Numbered from the stretch's first letter, positions 53,000 through 64,000 are shown. The stretch is 64,000 nt of DNA from Psococerastis gibbosa (GCA_963971405.1 OZ020488.1:27981089-28045088), one strand, 5' to 3'. Notes: a model not told the origin generated them from the letters alone. Numbers and translations are program-made.

Positions 53000-54205
53000 T
53001 AATAGAAAGTTTTGTGTTCTAATAAAAATAAAAAACTTCAAGCTGACGCAAAAATCAATTAAATCCAGTGGACTTGATTGTACGTTTCTACCTAATCGTA
53101 CTTTTTCTTCTAAGCATGACAGGTGCATTGAATTTTAAAATGCACCCATACACCCTACCATGAATAGTTTTGGTTTTACCAAGAATTTAAAAGAGATGCC
53201 GAAGTTTAACATTTGAATATTTAAATTTTAATTACCAAAAAAAGTTGACCCGTCCCTAGTTTGCTGCCACTGTCTAATCAAGAAAAGTTCTATCTGCCCC
53301 CGCCGCACCCGCTATGCCACTAATAAGCAAAGTATAGGGGTAACTCAAGGAGAACCTAGGCTTGGCTCCAATTTTCTCCATCAGCCATAAAAATTATCTG
53401 ACAACCCCTTTCCAGACAGAAGCATTTCAAATTAATGGAAGTGAGACTCCCTCAAATTAAACCCTTAAAAACATGCAGATGACAGCAAGTTTTAGCTTTC
53501 CTAAATTCAACAAAAAATCTTGGGCCCACAAAAAACTGGAAGTGGAGGTGCTCTGAATGAGGTTTAGCTTTATGAGTCTTTCCTGACCGCTCGACATATA
53601 TTAATATTAGCCGACTGTTAATGTAAAACACGTAAAAATTAACCATTTACTTAAATATAAAATCAATCTGTTTTTTTTTCATAATTTTTAACACATCTGA
53701 AGATTTGTAAGTTTCTTTGAAAAATTAAAAAAAAATGATAATTGACATAGTGCAGCGTTCTCACCATGACTCCGGATGAGTTTAAACTTCATAAGAAGCT
53801 CTTCTCGAGTTCTCCAGGAGCAAAGGTGAACGAGTGGCATGGACAAGTAGCGAACGGTTGGAGGGGCCTTCTGTTTCTTTAATATAGGCGTAACTTAAGT
53901 TGTTAGGGTGAAGCAGAGCGTGGGAACACAGCCGGCACCGAGATGAAGTTTGTTGCCACGCATGCCAACTCCAACATTGCCTCTCGTGACCAATTGCTTC
54001 TAACACTCCTATGAACTCAGAGAAAACAAGACTCTCTACTTCTGTCCGAACCCTAATCCTGTGAGCAAAACATCGAGATGCATTAAGAGGAAGCTGGAAC
54101 GTCTATATTGCAACTTGCAAGTTCGCCTCTAGATGAGCCCTCTGGATCTGCCCTCCCCTAAGTCGTACAAAGAAGTTAAAAGCATTGAATACCCTATGGC
54201 ACCAT
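53000..54205. other. Intergenic, right flank of the large element
   Basis: No gene or bounded repeat is recognised. The short minus ORFs at 53452-53646 and 53782-54006 lack motifs. Confidence 0.4.
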
Positions 54206-54496
54206 CAGGCGCGGATCTAGAATGAGACCAAGGAGGGGGCTATGATTATAAATTTCAATTTTTTTTTCTTTAAATAGGGCTGAAATATTGGGGTTTTACC
54301 AATTTTCAGAGCAATAAGGTTTCTATATTATAGGTAATGAATACAATCGAGCACAAGGGGGGCCCGGGGGTCTCCCCCGGGAGAAAATTTGTGAAAAATT
54401 GGACTGAAATAGTGGGGTTTTCCGCATTTTGAGGATAATGGATAATAGGGGGGGGGGGTATAGCCCCCTAGCCCCCCCCCCGTAGATCCGCGCCTG
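54206..54496. mobile_element. hAT-like poly-G/C MITE with 14-bp TIR and 8-bp TSD
   Basis: CAGGCGCGGATCTA and TAGATCCGCGCCTG are perfect 14-bp inverted ends. GGCACCAT (54198-54205) and GGCACCGT (54497-54504) flank it, 7 of 8. Inside are a G-run and a C-run near the right end and the TCTCCCCCGGGAG and AGTGGGGTTTT modules shared with 4893-5300. Confidence 0.8.
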
Positions 54497-54646
54497 GGCA
54501 CCGTAAACAACTCAAAATAATCAGGCTGATTTATTTTAGCATTCTATGATTCAGTTTAATGGGTACTGGAGCGGTGGAGCCCAGCCAAGATGGCAAGAAG
54601 GTCTTGGCCTATGTCGGATATATTGCAGTTCTATGTGGGCTAAGGC

Positions 54647-54825
54647 CAAGGCCGTAGCCAGGATTTATTTTCGGGGGGGGGGGGTTCAGAAATTTAATTG
54701 GATATTACATAATGGTTTTTATTTTTCCTCTGAAAATCTGATTCTATCTAGTATCAAGCCATTTCATTACGGGAAGGGGAGGGGGGTTGAACCCCCATGA
54801 ACCCCCCCCCTTGCCTACGGCCTTG
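54647..54825. mobile_element. hAT-like poly-G/C MITE, GGCCGTAG family, intact copy
   Basis: CAAGGCCGTAG and CTACGGCCTTG are perfect 11-bp inverted ends. GCTAAGGC (54639-54646) and GCTAAGGT (54826-54833) flank it. A G-run follows the left end and a C-run precedes the right end; the core contains CTATCTAGTATCAAGCC. Related copies: 8323-8467, 56569-56643 and 62034-62075. Confidence 0.8.
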
Positions 54826-54833
54826 GCTAAGGT

Positions 54834-55187
54834 ATAAATAATAAGGTGGTATCATGACATCAATTTTACGCCGCACTATTAGTCTTGTCATGTTGCTTCT
54901 TAGTTTCCCCTTTCTTTTCAAATCAATCATCATTGATAATAACTTACACTTGCTGATTAATGATGACAAATAAAATGAATACAATTATAAAAATTATATT
55001 TATTTTTAATAATATGTAATAATAAATAATATTCAATTAAATTTTAAATAATTACTGTTAGGTTGATGTGCCACTCTCATCACACGCTTCGGCTTTATAG
55101 TTCACGTTACACAGTTTTTTTTTTTTAATAAATGCACTAATTTTCTATTTATTATTCTAATCTAATATTTATTATTTATATGCAAGT

Positions 55188-55232
<45 letters not shown>

Positions 55233-55346
55233 TAAATTATGCAAATGTAAAGCTATACCCCGTCTTACTTAAGAATATTTCATGGAGAAAAGAAACTGAC
55301 GTCCCTAATAGAATTCCTGGGTAAATAAATAAATAAATAAATATCG
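54834..55346. other. Intergenic with (GA)n and (AAAT)n microsatellites
   Basis: A GA dinucleotide repeat of 38 bp spans 55191-55228, and AAAT repeats lie at about 55322-55342 next to the SINE tail. No gene is seen. Confidence 0.6.
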
Positions 55347-55550
55347 ACTTTTTTTGTTCTATTACTAAGCCAACCTATCGGAGTTGGGGCTATAAGCCCT
55401 CTATTACACTCAACTAGGAAAGCCTGGGACCGCCTGCTTTACATGCCCTCCAAAGCATGGCCAGAAAATATAGCAAGTGTGGGACTCGAACCAACAACCT
55501 TTCGGGTGAAAGCTTGGTTATCCTTATCGGTTATACCACTATATAGTCTA
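55347..55550 (-). mobile_element. tRNA-derived SINE, copy 3
   Basis: Minus-strand copy of the family at 18164: the tail AGTAATAGAACAAAAA borders the (AAAT)n repeat, and the body has TGGCCATGCTTTGGAGGGCA. The tRNA-like head (TTTCACCCGAAAGG, GGTTCGAGTCC) is present but diverges toward its 5' end. Confidence 0.75.
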
Positions 55551-56088
55551 GTATAGGTCTATAGCCTACTACTTGAATAAAAAATTGAAGTTTCCGAATT
55601 GATTTAACAAGTAAGACTTCGGAATAGAAGAATTCTCACTGAAGACCGAACACGATCTAGAGATCAGCCTCCAGTGGCAGCGGCGAAGCAGCTAACCTCA
55701 CTCCTGGAGCTCCAGAACCAATGATAACAAACAGCACGTGCTCGGAGCAGTATTGTTGTCGCAGTCGCACTCACGCGAGGCGCGGTTAGCTGTCTTTGTT
55801 TATCCAGATATTTCAGTGCTCCTTCCTTGCCATGATCGTTATTTCTTTGCCTTTAATTCACTCCATTGTACTTGCTGGGCTACCTCAGACTTGCTTTAAT
55901 TTCGCGCTTCTAATTTTCTAGCTCTCGATAATCGACTCGATTCATCACTTGATTGAATATCCCCGGCTGCAGATTTTTTCGTTCTGGCGTTTGCAGTTTA
56001 GCAGCCCTTTTCCTCATTTTCTTCTCCTCTGTCTGGATCCTGTGACCGCCGTGGCACATGGCGCTATCCGAAATGGAAAAACTCCTGG
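55551..56088. other. Intergenic, nothing recognised
   Basis: A short CpG-rich patch lies at about 55735-55790 (CACGTGCTCGGAGC, TCACGCGAGGCGCGG). Nothing identifies it as a promoter. Confidence 0.35.
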
Positions 56089-56268
56089 CAGTGGCGGCGC
56101 TACGGGGGTGCCCCCCAACAGTTTGTCCGGCTCCTCCTGGGCCCCCCACAGATATTTTACATGTTGTTAAATTGCAGAATTAATGAAAAATGTTTTGTTT
56201 TTTCATTGGCCCCCCAGATACAAGTCATGCCCTCCATGCCCTCCGCCATAAAATTTCTAGCGCCACTG
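56089..56268. mobile_element. hAT-like MITE with perfect 8-bp TSD
   Basis: CAGTGGCGGCGCTA at the left and TAGCGCCACTG at the right are inverted ends. ACTCCTGG flanks both sides (56081-56088 and 56269-56276). Internal GGGCCCCCCA and GGCCCCCCAG give the same G/C-run flavour as other families. Confidence 0.85.
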
Positions 56269-56568
56269 ACTCCTGGGCTTTCTGATGATTAAGTAACATA
56301 TACAAATCAAAAATGTCTGTCCGTTTAATAAGAGGCCCAGATCAACCTGAACGGGTTGTAGTCAAATGGCGAAATATAAATCTTGTATAATACATAGCTC
56401 TTCATTTTTTACTGAATGAAAGGGGACGGGGGGGGGGGGGGTGGAATTAAAACTGCCACTGTATGTTATGTATTGTGTATTAAAGCAGTGACGTAAGTTC
56501 AATATTTTTCAGGTGGTGTCAAGGTGACAATTAGGTAGATTTAAGCTTTTTCATACATAAGCCACACC

Positions 56569-56643
56569 CAAGGCCGTAGCCAAGGGAGGTTCATGGGGGT
56601 TCAACCCCCCCCCCCCCCGAAAAAAATCCTGGCTACGGCCTTG
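56569..56643. mobile_element. 75-bp poly-C MITE with perfect 8-bp TSD
   Basis: CAAGGCCGTAGCCA and TGGCTACGGCCTTG are inverted ends. GCCACACC flanks both sides (56561-56568 and 56644-56651). It keeps the two ends of the 54647 family and a C-run, with the core almost entirely deleted. Confidence 0.85.
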
Positions 56644-57540
56644 GCCACACCCATTGTTAAACTAGGTTAACGCCGGATTTTTTCAATCCGTCGTATAGGA
56701 GGGGGGGGGGGGGGGGCTATGGGACCCCGATTGACGCCCCTGATGTAAAGCCACAGACAAATTGTCGGAGTACTAACTGCTGACGTCGTTGTCTGGCCTT
56801 GATTCTAACATCAGCAGAACGTAATCTGGGCATTGTTACCGATCAGCATGCCATAAATTGGCGCCATGGCACATGGCAAATACGATATAACACTAAACAT
56901 GTGCAACGACAATCTAGTACTAGTGGAATAGTTAAAGTGAATCAGGAACGATTTTTATTTCATTAATTAAAAATAGGTATACACTAGGACATGTATAGGT
57001 ATACAAATAGGTATAAATTAGGTAATAGGTAATACTAATAGGTGTAAATTAGGTAGGTATATACAAATAGGGACAGTATATTCTTTCTGCTGTGTTCTCT
57101 ATATGCGTGGCATTCGTGATTCGCTAAGTAAATTTAATATTTATATATGAACAAACCAGTGAAGCACCGGTTCAGGGCAACAAGTCAGTGCAGTTCATGA
57201 AATCTCATGTTGTTCTTTGTTAAATTTCAAAACATTAATAATATATACTTAAATGTAATAGGCTTGCTTTAAGGGACAATCGGATGGGGAAACTTACTTT
57301 ATATACCGTACTCAGATGGGCTGGGGCTGGGGCGGAATCAGAGGCATGGTATGCAATTACCAGTATTCTCAATACTTTTGATTTATCAGCAGCTTTAGAT
57401 TAAAAGGCGGGGAAATTTTTAGGGAATAGTTGCACAATTTCAATTAAGTGTCTAAATAAATAAATAATGCGGTATTGCTTTTGCTCTATTACCAAACCAA
57501 CCTGGCGGATTTAGACCTATGAATACAAGACAAGCATGTA
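56644..57540. other. Intergenic with MITE end and SINE tail fragment
   Basis: A G-run of about 17 with GATTGACGCCCCTGAT (56700-56745) is a MITE end like that of 17787-17978. Tandem AGGTATA/AATAGGT words occur at 56978-57075. A reverse SINE tail piece (CTATTACCAAACCAACC) lies at 57486-57502. No gene is seen. Confidence 0.4.
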
Positions 57541-57737
57541 GTCTGTAGAGTAGTGGTACGGACTCTGACTTTCACCCGAAAGGATGTTGATTCGAGTCCT
57601 ACACTTCCAACATTTTCTGGCCATGCTTCGGAAGGCATGTAAAGCAAGCGGTCCCGGGTCTTCCTAGTTGAGTGTAAGAAAGGGCTTTATATAGCCCTAA
57701 CTCCGCTAGGTTGACTTAGTAATAGAACAAAAAGTCC
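57541..57737 (+). mobile_element. tRNA-derived SINE, copy 4
   Basis: GTAGAGTAGTGGTACGGACT, CTTTCACCCGAAAGG and the B-box-like TTGATTCGAGTCC form the head. The body has TGGCCATGCTTCGGAAGGCA and the 3' end CTAGGTTGACTTAGTAAT then AGAACAAAAAGTCC. A truncated inverse copy lies just upstream (57486-57502). Confidence 0.8.
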
Positions 57738-57847
57738 TTATTCTTTTATGAAGCCCTCTCTATAATGTATTGCAGTATTATTTGGTTTATTTAACACGGA
57801 AATTAAATTAACGTTGGTTGAAGAGGTAACCGTCCTCGGTATAACCA

Positions 57848-58010
57848 AAATTAGAGGATATATAGAAAAAATTTGACTTGGCGGGATTCCAACCCACGAT
57901 CCGGGGCGTCGTCTTAACCGCTGGATTACAAGCCCGCAGAGCCCCGGATCGGCCGCGGATCGTGGGTTCCAAGCCCGCCTAGTCCAGCTTTTTTCTATAT
58001 CCTCTAATTT
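57848..58010. mobile_element. Palindromic element built from a tRNA-like sequence
   Basis: AAATTAGAGGATATATAGAA at the left pairs with TTCTATATCCTCTAATTT at the right. Inner parts GGCGGGATTCCAACCCACGA and TCGTGGGTTCCAAGCCCGCC also pair. The minus strand of the left half reads like a tRNA 3' part (CCAGCGGTTAAGACG, then GTGGGTTGGAATCCCGCC). It may be a head-to-head pair of tRNA-derived fragments. Confidence 0.55.
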
Positions 58011-59579
58011 CGGCTTTCTTACTACACTAAACTAGGGGCCAAGGAGCGCCTGCTTTTCAACCCCCTGAAGCATTAAATGGAGCCACATAATAAACATATT
58101 AGAGTAAAAGCAAAAAAAAAAATTAAAATTGAATTTTTAACAAAAAAAGTACCTTTTAAACTTACATACAACTTTTGACCCCCCCCCCCCCATAAATTTT
58201 CCGCTGGATCCGCTCTTGGTACTACAATACATAATAAACATGATCCATAAAAATGAAATCCATGATACATTATTAGGTACCTGCCGCTAATTACCCAGTA
58301 TACATAGACAGCCACAGCTACTACAGTCTATCTATACAGTATCCATTCCATGCAGGTTGTTCTCACACTGCTTATTATAGAATACAATGCAATAATGTAG
58401 ACACCCTATTTAGCAATTACGTATTGCAAGAATTTGCAGCTGCCAAATTTAAACTAGCCAATCCCAAGGACTATACAATAAAGCCCTGCAATTATCACCG
58501 GCATCATCAGACTCAAATTTGCATTTATTTCTTTGCAATATTCAGTTATTTTCCCCTGGCCGTCGGGCTTGTCTGAACCCCCAAACAGCACGCGATTCAT
58601 TGACTTGTGAGACAAACTGCGCGTTCGTTGTCCACTTCACCGAGACACGTCAACTCAAATAAGCGTAATTACAAAAAAGAAAAAAACAAGACAGGCCATG
58701 GGTGTATCAGGTTTGATGCACCAAATAAGGTTTCCCCAAGTTAATGATCCTACCAACCTATGTACCCGAGTGTGGGAAACTCGGGCAGGTGGCTGCACTC
58801 GCCGGCACCGCCCATGCTGAGCTTATGTGCGCAACATGTGCCCCATATCTCAGGCACTCAGGATTAAACAGACTTGTCACGTAAGAAGTGAGGTGTATTC
58901 ATTTTTATAGGGCCCAATCCGGTGATAAGCTGCTGCCATGTTTTTTTTGTTGATTTGAAGGTTTTGGGGCTTGCTATTGAATTATTGACTTGGCCGAAAT
59001 GTATTGCGTGAGTCTGTGTATTTGTATAAATTATCTACCGTTTTTATTTTGTTTTGTACACGATATATTAGAGCAAGCGGTCTTCAATCCCATTCATTTC
59101 TAATGCTAAGAGTGTCTATATTTGGACGTGGCGCCAGAATTTTTGATATTAGTTTTAAAAAAACTGGCTGACATTCAGCCATTCGGCAGTTTTTATGTTG
59201 GTGGAATAGGGCTATAAAATTATATGATTCATGTCCGTTAAAAAATCCGCAATACATTACATAAAAATGGTTATTTATAATTAGGCGATTTGTCACAGTC
59301 TCATCAAGTATGTCACCAGCACTCGAACTAGAGTATACCCTAGGCAGATAAATTTTTAATACCGATGACTGGTTTTAGGGGAGATTTTATCTAACTACTG
59401 TGAACAATGTTCGACTTCGGTAAAGTTTCTTCACTACTTTTCTTTTCTTGACCCCTTTGCCTAAAACCACCCCCATTAAATATGCTACATATATATTATT
59501 ATATATGTATGTATACAATTACATATAATAATATAGGTACACATTTAATATATAATACTTAGTTTTGGTTAGTTCGAAG
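58011..59579. other. Intergenic; MITE end with C-run
   Basis: A C-run with ATAAATTTTCCGCTGGATCC at 58182-58211 is a MITE end of the GGATCC type. CCCATGCTGAGCTTATGTGC at 58811 resembles 37043. No gene is recognised. Confidence 0.35.
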
Positions 59580-59660
59580 TACGGTATCTACAATTGTTTA
59601 CGATAGCCATGATGATCGCCAATCTTCTATAGAAGAGACATTCGAAAAAGAAGAAGAATA
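59580..59660 (+). pseudogene. LINE 3' end (MMIANLL-stop)
   Basis: The frame ends AMMIANLL and a stop at 59630-59632, followed by AGAGACATTCGAAAAAGAAG. It matches the end of the LINE fragments at 8991-9225 and 60311-60395. Confidence 0.5.
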
Positions 59661-60310
59661 GGCTAGTATAGGCTATAAAGAAATTGTTTGAAATGTATCA
59701 GCTCTATTTTTGAACGCCTGTATAAAAAAAAATCATTATATTTAATAACTGAACGAGTAAATAACTCCATTAACATTTAAGTCCAGCATAATTAATGTCG
59801 TGACATTTCGATATTTTTCCTGTTTTCGTAAACTTGCACTTATAAAATGTGCGGACGTCAGCGTCTGATGCGATGGGCATCGGGCGGGGGGTCGGACAAA
59901 CAAGTATGTCTGGGGCACGAGCGGGTCACAGGTTATCGTACCAATTATAATGCCCAGCACATGTCTCACACTGGAAAACGCATGGGATAGATCGTGTCTC
60001 TGTGTTCGCCAGGGCCATCCACAGACATTACAGGCCTGAGGGCTAGGGGAGTCAGTTGGGGGCCCAGACGGGTGTCCTGCCCACCTATAATATTGGGAAA
60101 AATTGATCCTTTTTAACAATGGGTAGAGCGTAAGACTTAAAATGTAGAAAGTACTTCGGTGTCGGAATCTGTGGTTATTGAGAATAGTGAAATGTTATGC
60201 GTTCCCGCATCAATGGTTGTATTTGTTATGGAGGGATGGACGTTGATACAAGCTATGGAGAACATGTCTCACACTGGAAAACGCATGGGATAGATCAGCA
60301 CGTCTTCCCT
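59661..60310. other. Intergenic with a repeated LINE-linked phrase
   Basis: ACATGTCTCACACTGGAAAA followed by CGCATGGGATAGATC occurs at 59959 and again at 60263. Both sit near LINE 3' ends, so they likely belong to that LINE family. No intact frame is seen. Confidence 0.45.
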
Positions 60311-60395
60311 TTTCAAAGCAGCAGCCGCCAAAGTCCAAATTACCATGATGATCGCCAATCTTCGGTAGGAGAGGCATATAAATCAGAAGAAGACA
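60311..60395 (+). pseudogene. LINE 3' end (KVQITMMIANLR-stop)
   Basis: The frame reads FKAAAAKVQITMMIANLR with a stop at 60366-60368, then GAGAGGCATATAAATCAGAA. It is the clearest C-terminal tail of the MIANLR LINE family in the window. Confidence 0.6.
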
Positions 60396-62033
60396 TATGT
60401 TTGTCATCATGCTTCCTCCTCCTGAAAAAGATTAAAATGACGCCACTGCTCAGCGGGCAACCGATTCTACTACTGCCCTACTGCTAATTTAGAAACATTC
60501 CACCGTTGCATAGGCTAGATACCCCTGAATGTTCGAAGAGGGGTGATGGTCATCTGCTGATGGGCGGTGACGATAAGGAAAGTCGAAGAACCTCTTGGCT
60601 TCCGCCCTGGATATGGAACAACCTGCAAAACTGTTGGCCTTTGTACTATAGAATGCGTGTCGTACCTGGTATGCCTCAATAATACAATCAGGTAGGGTTT
60701 TGGGTAGAACACCGTTTACATCCCTAAATTCAAAACATCTGGTGGGTGACCGTAATACATACTTCTAGAATGAGTCACTGTTTTCCAGAAGGTACAGGTA
60801 TGTGTAGCAGGCTGGCAGCTGCTGTACTATTGCAGTTTGCAACATAATAAGCCAGATCCCTGGAGTCATAGCGCTTTGAAACCACAGGTATTATAAAATT
60901 CCTGATTAATATGTATTTCCATTCCTAAGCATAATCAGGCACTGATCGTTCGGGGCATCTTTGTGCCATGGATAACAAAGCCGAATATAACATAATGATT
61001 GCCCTGATAACGACAGAGGTGGGTTTACCGTTATACCGCCTATGGGGCAGGGGATGCCTTCTAACTCGGCGCCCTACCCAGTACCAAGGGGGGGGGGGGA
61101 GGGTTGAGTAAGTAGGCATCCAAAGTTTGGCTGAGTTTAATGAAAAGCGAGTAATTTTTTTTTCTCAAGAAAACGCGGTATCTTGAAATAATTCAAACAT
61201 TTCAAGCTGCATAACCGCGGTATAACGGCAAACGTCAACTTTTCGGTCTTAGCAATTTTTTTTTGGTTGTAGAGAGTGGCAGATTGAGATTCCAACAAGT
61301 ACTTTATTTGGAAAAAAAATACATAAAAAACATGTAGGTACTGGAGGCTGCTGGACACCTTGATAGCTTAATGATTCGTACACATGTACATGATGTTCTA
61401 ATACCTGATCCCAGTAATGTAATGCAACTCTTCATCCGGGCGATCCTACAGTATAAGCAGGTTAGCAAGCTAAAGCATCAGGCTGTCAGTTGATGGGCGA
61501 ATCAAAGGCGGGGAATTATACGGAGGTCGTAAAATTAACTGACAATGTCGGAGCAGAAAACATAGTCTTCGTGAGATAAAAAAGGCTTGAGACTAGCTAC
61601 TGGCATGAAGCTACTGGTTAAAGTTAAAGAGGTACATGTCCTCAGGGAGAAGGGTCATAAATTGGGGCCATATAATTCAGTAGGGACGTGTTGAATGAAT
61701 TGCGGCGGCTCAAGAATTAGGGGTAGTCTGCCTGGATGGCTTAATGAGTCTAGCCGGGTACCATTATCGATGTGTTTCGCCGGAGGATTTTCTGAGAACA
61801 AGGAAAGCATTGCCGCCTATGTGGGCCACCCACGGCGGGCCTTCAGCGCCCGAAAGACATTTTCAAAACATCATTTCAATTTGCCGCTGAAGATGTCTGC
61901 TGCCTGCTAAAGTATGGAAAGGGGAAGTTATATGAAAATAAGAGAAAAGTATTTCAGTATAAAGAATTTTATGACTATTAGGTACAAAGAAAACGAATTA
62001 CTAGTAAAAAAATATTGCGCACGATCAAGGCCG
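60396..62033. other. Intergenic, nothing recognised
   Basis: A G-run at 61089-61099 near TTGGTACTGGG-type sequence (inverse at 61078) may be a MITE remnant. No gene is seen. Confidence 0.35.
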
Positions 62034-62075
62034 TAGCCAGAGGAGGGTCCAGGGAGTCCGCCCCCCCCCCAAATA
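62034..62075. mobile_element. GGCCGTAG-family MITE end fragment
   Basis: CAAGGCCGTAGCCAGAGGAG followed by a C-run. The other end is not found, so it is a truncated copy. Confidence 0.5.
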
Positions 62076-63328
62076 TTTTTTATTAGTTAGAATGGAGTTT
62101 TAAATATTATATAATATTAAAAATGTGAGCAAAATATTTGAAAAGTATCTTCTACTAACTAATGCTACAGAATTCAGTTTCGAGGGACTATTTAGCTTCT
62201 TCTCTACATGGTCTACTGATTTAAACAGCCCACTACGGTTTGCGAGGCCTGATGTGAAAGGTTGAGGAAAGTTAATAAGAAAGGTTTTACTCATTTTGAC
62301 AGAAAAAGCATTTACATTTTTCAATTACGTTACGAACAAGCGTTACGCTAAGCTTACCGCCTTTATGGGCTGTATTAGTAGTATAATAGGCTATAGTAAT
62401 TAATATTCAATAGGAGCTTTCCTCATACATTAACTTTCCATTATGTTTCAATTGAATTGAAATCGAAGAAGTCGCGTTAGGTACCAAGTTACGCTACCTA
62501 CATGATCTTTTCCCAGGAAAATAAACTACTTAAGACAATTCAAAAAATAAAAATGCATAGACATCACGTCATTGTTAAGTCAGGATTGCCCAAGGTCATT
62601 AAAACAGGTAATTTTATTCTAAGGGAAAAACTTGCGCGGATTTTTTAAAATAGGAGCTCAACCATTAATTATAGAGGATTAGTCGCCTGAGGGGAGCCGA
62701 TCACTTTAACTTGTTAATATCCCCCTCAATCCGATCGTCTCCATCTTATTAATTAATCGAGTTTTATAATTATAGTGCCATTATTTACGTGTCAATGTGA
62801 CTGATATAATGGCGGCAGTTGCTGAGTTGCATAATTTTTTTACCGTCGGTGGTTTAGTTTACGTGAATTTTTGCGATGTTGTCAAGGACCAAGTTTAAAG
62901 CAGAATATATTGCGTGAGGTAGGATTGATTTCTGCACGTCAATATGTTCATTTTTCGAAGGTTCCCTTCCCGCTCTGCAACAAGATGATGATATGCAATA
63001 ATGCAGCAGGTAACAGATCATCAAAGTAAACTTGGCAATCCTTTTTGACGAGCCTATACCAATTATTGTTTCTAATTTATAAATGGATAAGTGTGATAAG
63101 TCCTAACTCCTAACTCCTATACTGTACGTAGATGTTCAACCCTAAGGACCATTCGTAGAAAACGTCGGCACTGTTTTGTTTCTAGGTTTCAAAAAAATCT
63201 TAATTGCACACTTACATGTTGTAATGTATCCGACTCTACCTCTTCAGTCACCTCACTAAGTAACAAAATGGTGCTTAATTTTTATTTACATAATTATATC
63301 TATTATACGTTTTGCACCGTTAGCGTGG
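62076..63328. other. Intergenic, nothing recognised
   Basis: AT-rich DNA without recognisable coding or repeat structure. Confidence 0.4.
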
Positions 63329-63391
63329 ATAGTTCGGAGTAATAATCCATTATTTACATCATGGATTACATGGATAATTACTCCGAACTAT
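63329..63391. repeat. Short inverted repeat (hairpin)
   Basis: ATAGTTCGGAGTAATAATCC at the left pairs with ATTACTCCGAACTAT and ATGGAT at the right. It abuts the CTT tract and could be a tiny MITE. Confidence 0.6.
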
Positions 63392-63455
63392 TTTTCTTCA
63401 TCTTCTTCTTCATCTTCGTCTTCATCTTCTTCATCTTCTTCTTCTTCTTCTTCGG
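63392..63455. repeat. (CTT/CAT)n microsatellite
   Basis: About 64 bp of TTCTTCATC/TTC repeats. Confidence 0.9.
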
Positions 63456-63896
63456 CCGGTACTTCCCTGCGCCGAAGGAATATATTTATAAATGTAAACA
63501 ATTATACCCCTGTGATACAAAAAACCTGTGAGCCCCCAAGTTAATAAACTTGTCGCCTGTCGGAGCTCGCACACTATAGATGATGAAACATGTTTTCTAT
63601 TTCACGTCTGTGTTAGCAAATAACTTGGTTTTAATTTCAAATCAGTTTCATACCATTTTTTTTTCTTTTCCTTGTTCAGTATTCCCTGGGCAAGGAGCAT
63701 ATATTATAAAAAGACAATACATAATAATACCATCCCGCATCCCCAAGCTAGCGCTTATTTGGGACAAAAGACTCATATACAGTGCTGCTAAACAAGGCTT
63801 AATCATTTATTTTTGTTATTTAATTATAATGTTTATTTTATTTTATTTTTATTTTATTTTAACTTGTTATTTTAATGTCAGTTTTTATTATTATTA
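63456..63896. other. Intergenic, nothing recognised
   Basis: A plus-strand 106-codon frame (63580-63900) is Phe/Tyr-rich because of TTT/TTA runs and is not called. The segment borders a LINE 3' end. Confidence 0.4.
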
Positions 63897-64000
63897 TTAA
63901 CTCCCATTGACCAGCCATCTTTTTATAACCGATTTTAACTCACCCATCTGTTTAAATTTTTTCATTTGTGGAGGAAATTCATTAAATATGTTTGGTATAA
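63897..64000 (-). pseudogene. LINE reverse transcriptase C-terminus, cut by window edge
   Basis: The minus strand reads IPNIFNEFPPQMKKFKQMGE, then LKSVIKRWLVNGS and a stop at 63897-63899. '(L/I)FNxxPxxxK ... FKxxxKxWL' is the same RT tail type as at 422-690. The frame is open to the window end. Confidence 0.5.

Noticed and set aside
1-64000. CRISPR arrays, operons or bacterial RNA genes
   Set aside because: No regularly spaced repeats with unique spacers and no bacterial gene content; spliced gene, SINEs and LINEs show eukaryotic nuclear DNA.

Overview
The window reads as nuclear DNA of an arthropod, probably an insect or other pancrustacean. It is AT-rich and gene-poor, and it is full of tRNA-derived SINEs, LINE 3' ends, hAT-like MITEs, fold-back elements and microsatellites. 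The one confident host gene, at about 21.7-23.3 kb, is a two-exon Bearded/E(spl)m-alpha class gene, a family known to me only from insects and crustaceans. No species can be named from the sequence alone.

Layout: 1-21.6 kb and 23.3-38.4 kb are intergenic DNA crowded with mobile-element debris. A recurrent theme is short elements carrying long runs of G or C just inside their ends. For several of these I could read perfect 8-bp target-site duplications (TSDs), which places them with hAT-type transposons. A deleted hAT with a transposase C-terminal relic lies at 25.2-25.8 kb. 53-64 kb is the same kind of landscape.

The centre of interest is 38401-52992. A virus-like element of about 14.6 kb is built as a near-perfect palindrome: two arms of about 6 kb in inverted orientation around a unique core of about 2.5 kb that contains a 200-N assembly gap. 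Each arm encodes a 101-aa protein of unknown function and a 1326-aa protein-primed type (DNA_pol_B_2-like) DNA polymerase. The polymerase has five zinc-finger-like modules, an endonuclease VII-like zinc module and intact exonuclease and polymerase motifs. The two polymerase copies translate identically. The core carries, on the minus strand, a partial ORF that runs into the gap, a 57-aa ORF and a 404-aa protein resembling a double jelly-roll capsid protein, overlapping one another like a compact viral gene cluster. On the other side of the gap is a CCTAA-rich 159-bp satellite. A 7-bp direct repeat (ATACAAT) flanks the whole structure, which suggests that the palindrome was inserted as one unit.

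In each arm the two genes are preceded by near-identical leaders of about 100 bp. A 10-bp motif (GTGGGTGGTC) is iterated in the terminal region and again just before the polymerase leader. The polymerase would copy the element, the capsid-like gene would package it if functional, and the shared leaders suggest co-ordinated expression of the arm genes. No integrase, ATPase or protease gene is visible; they may lie in the gap, in sequence lost from the core, or be absent.
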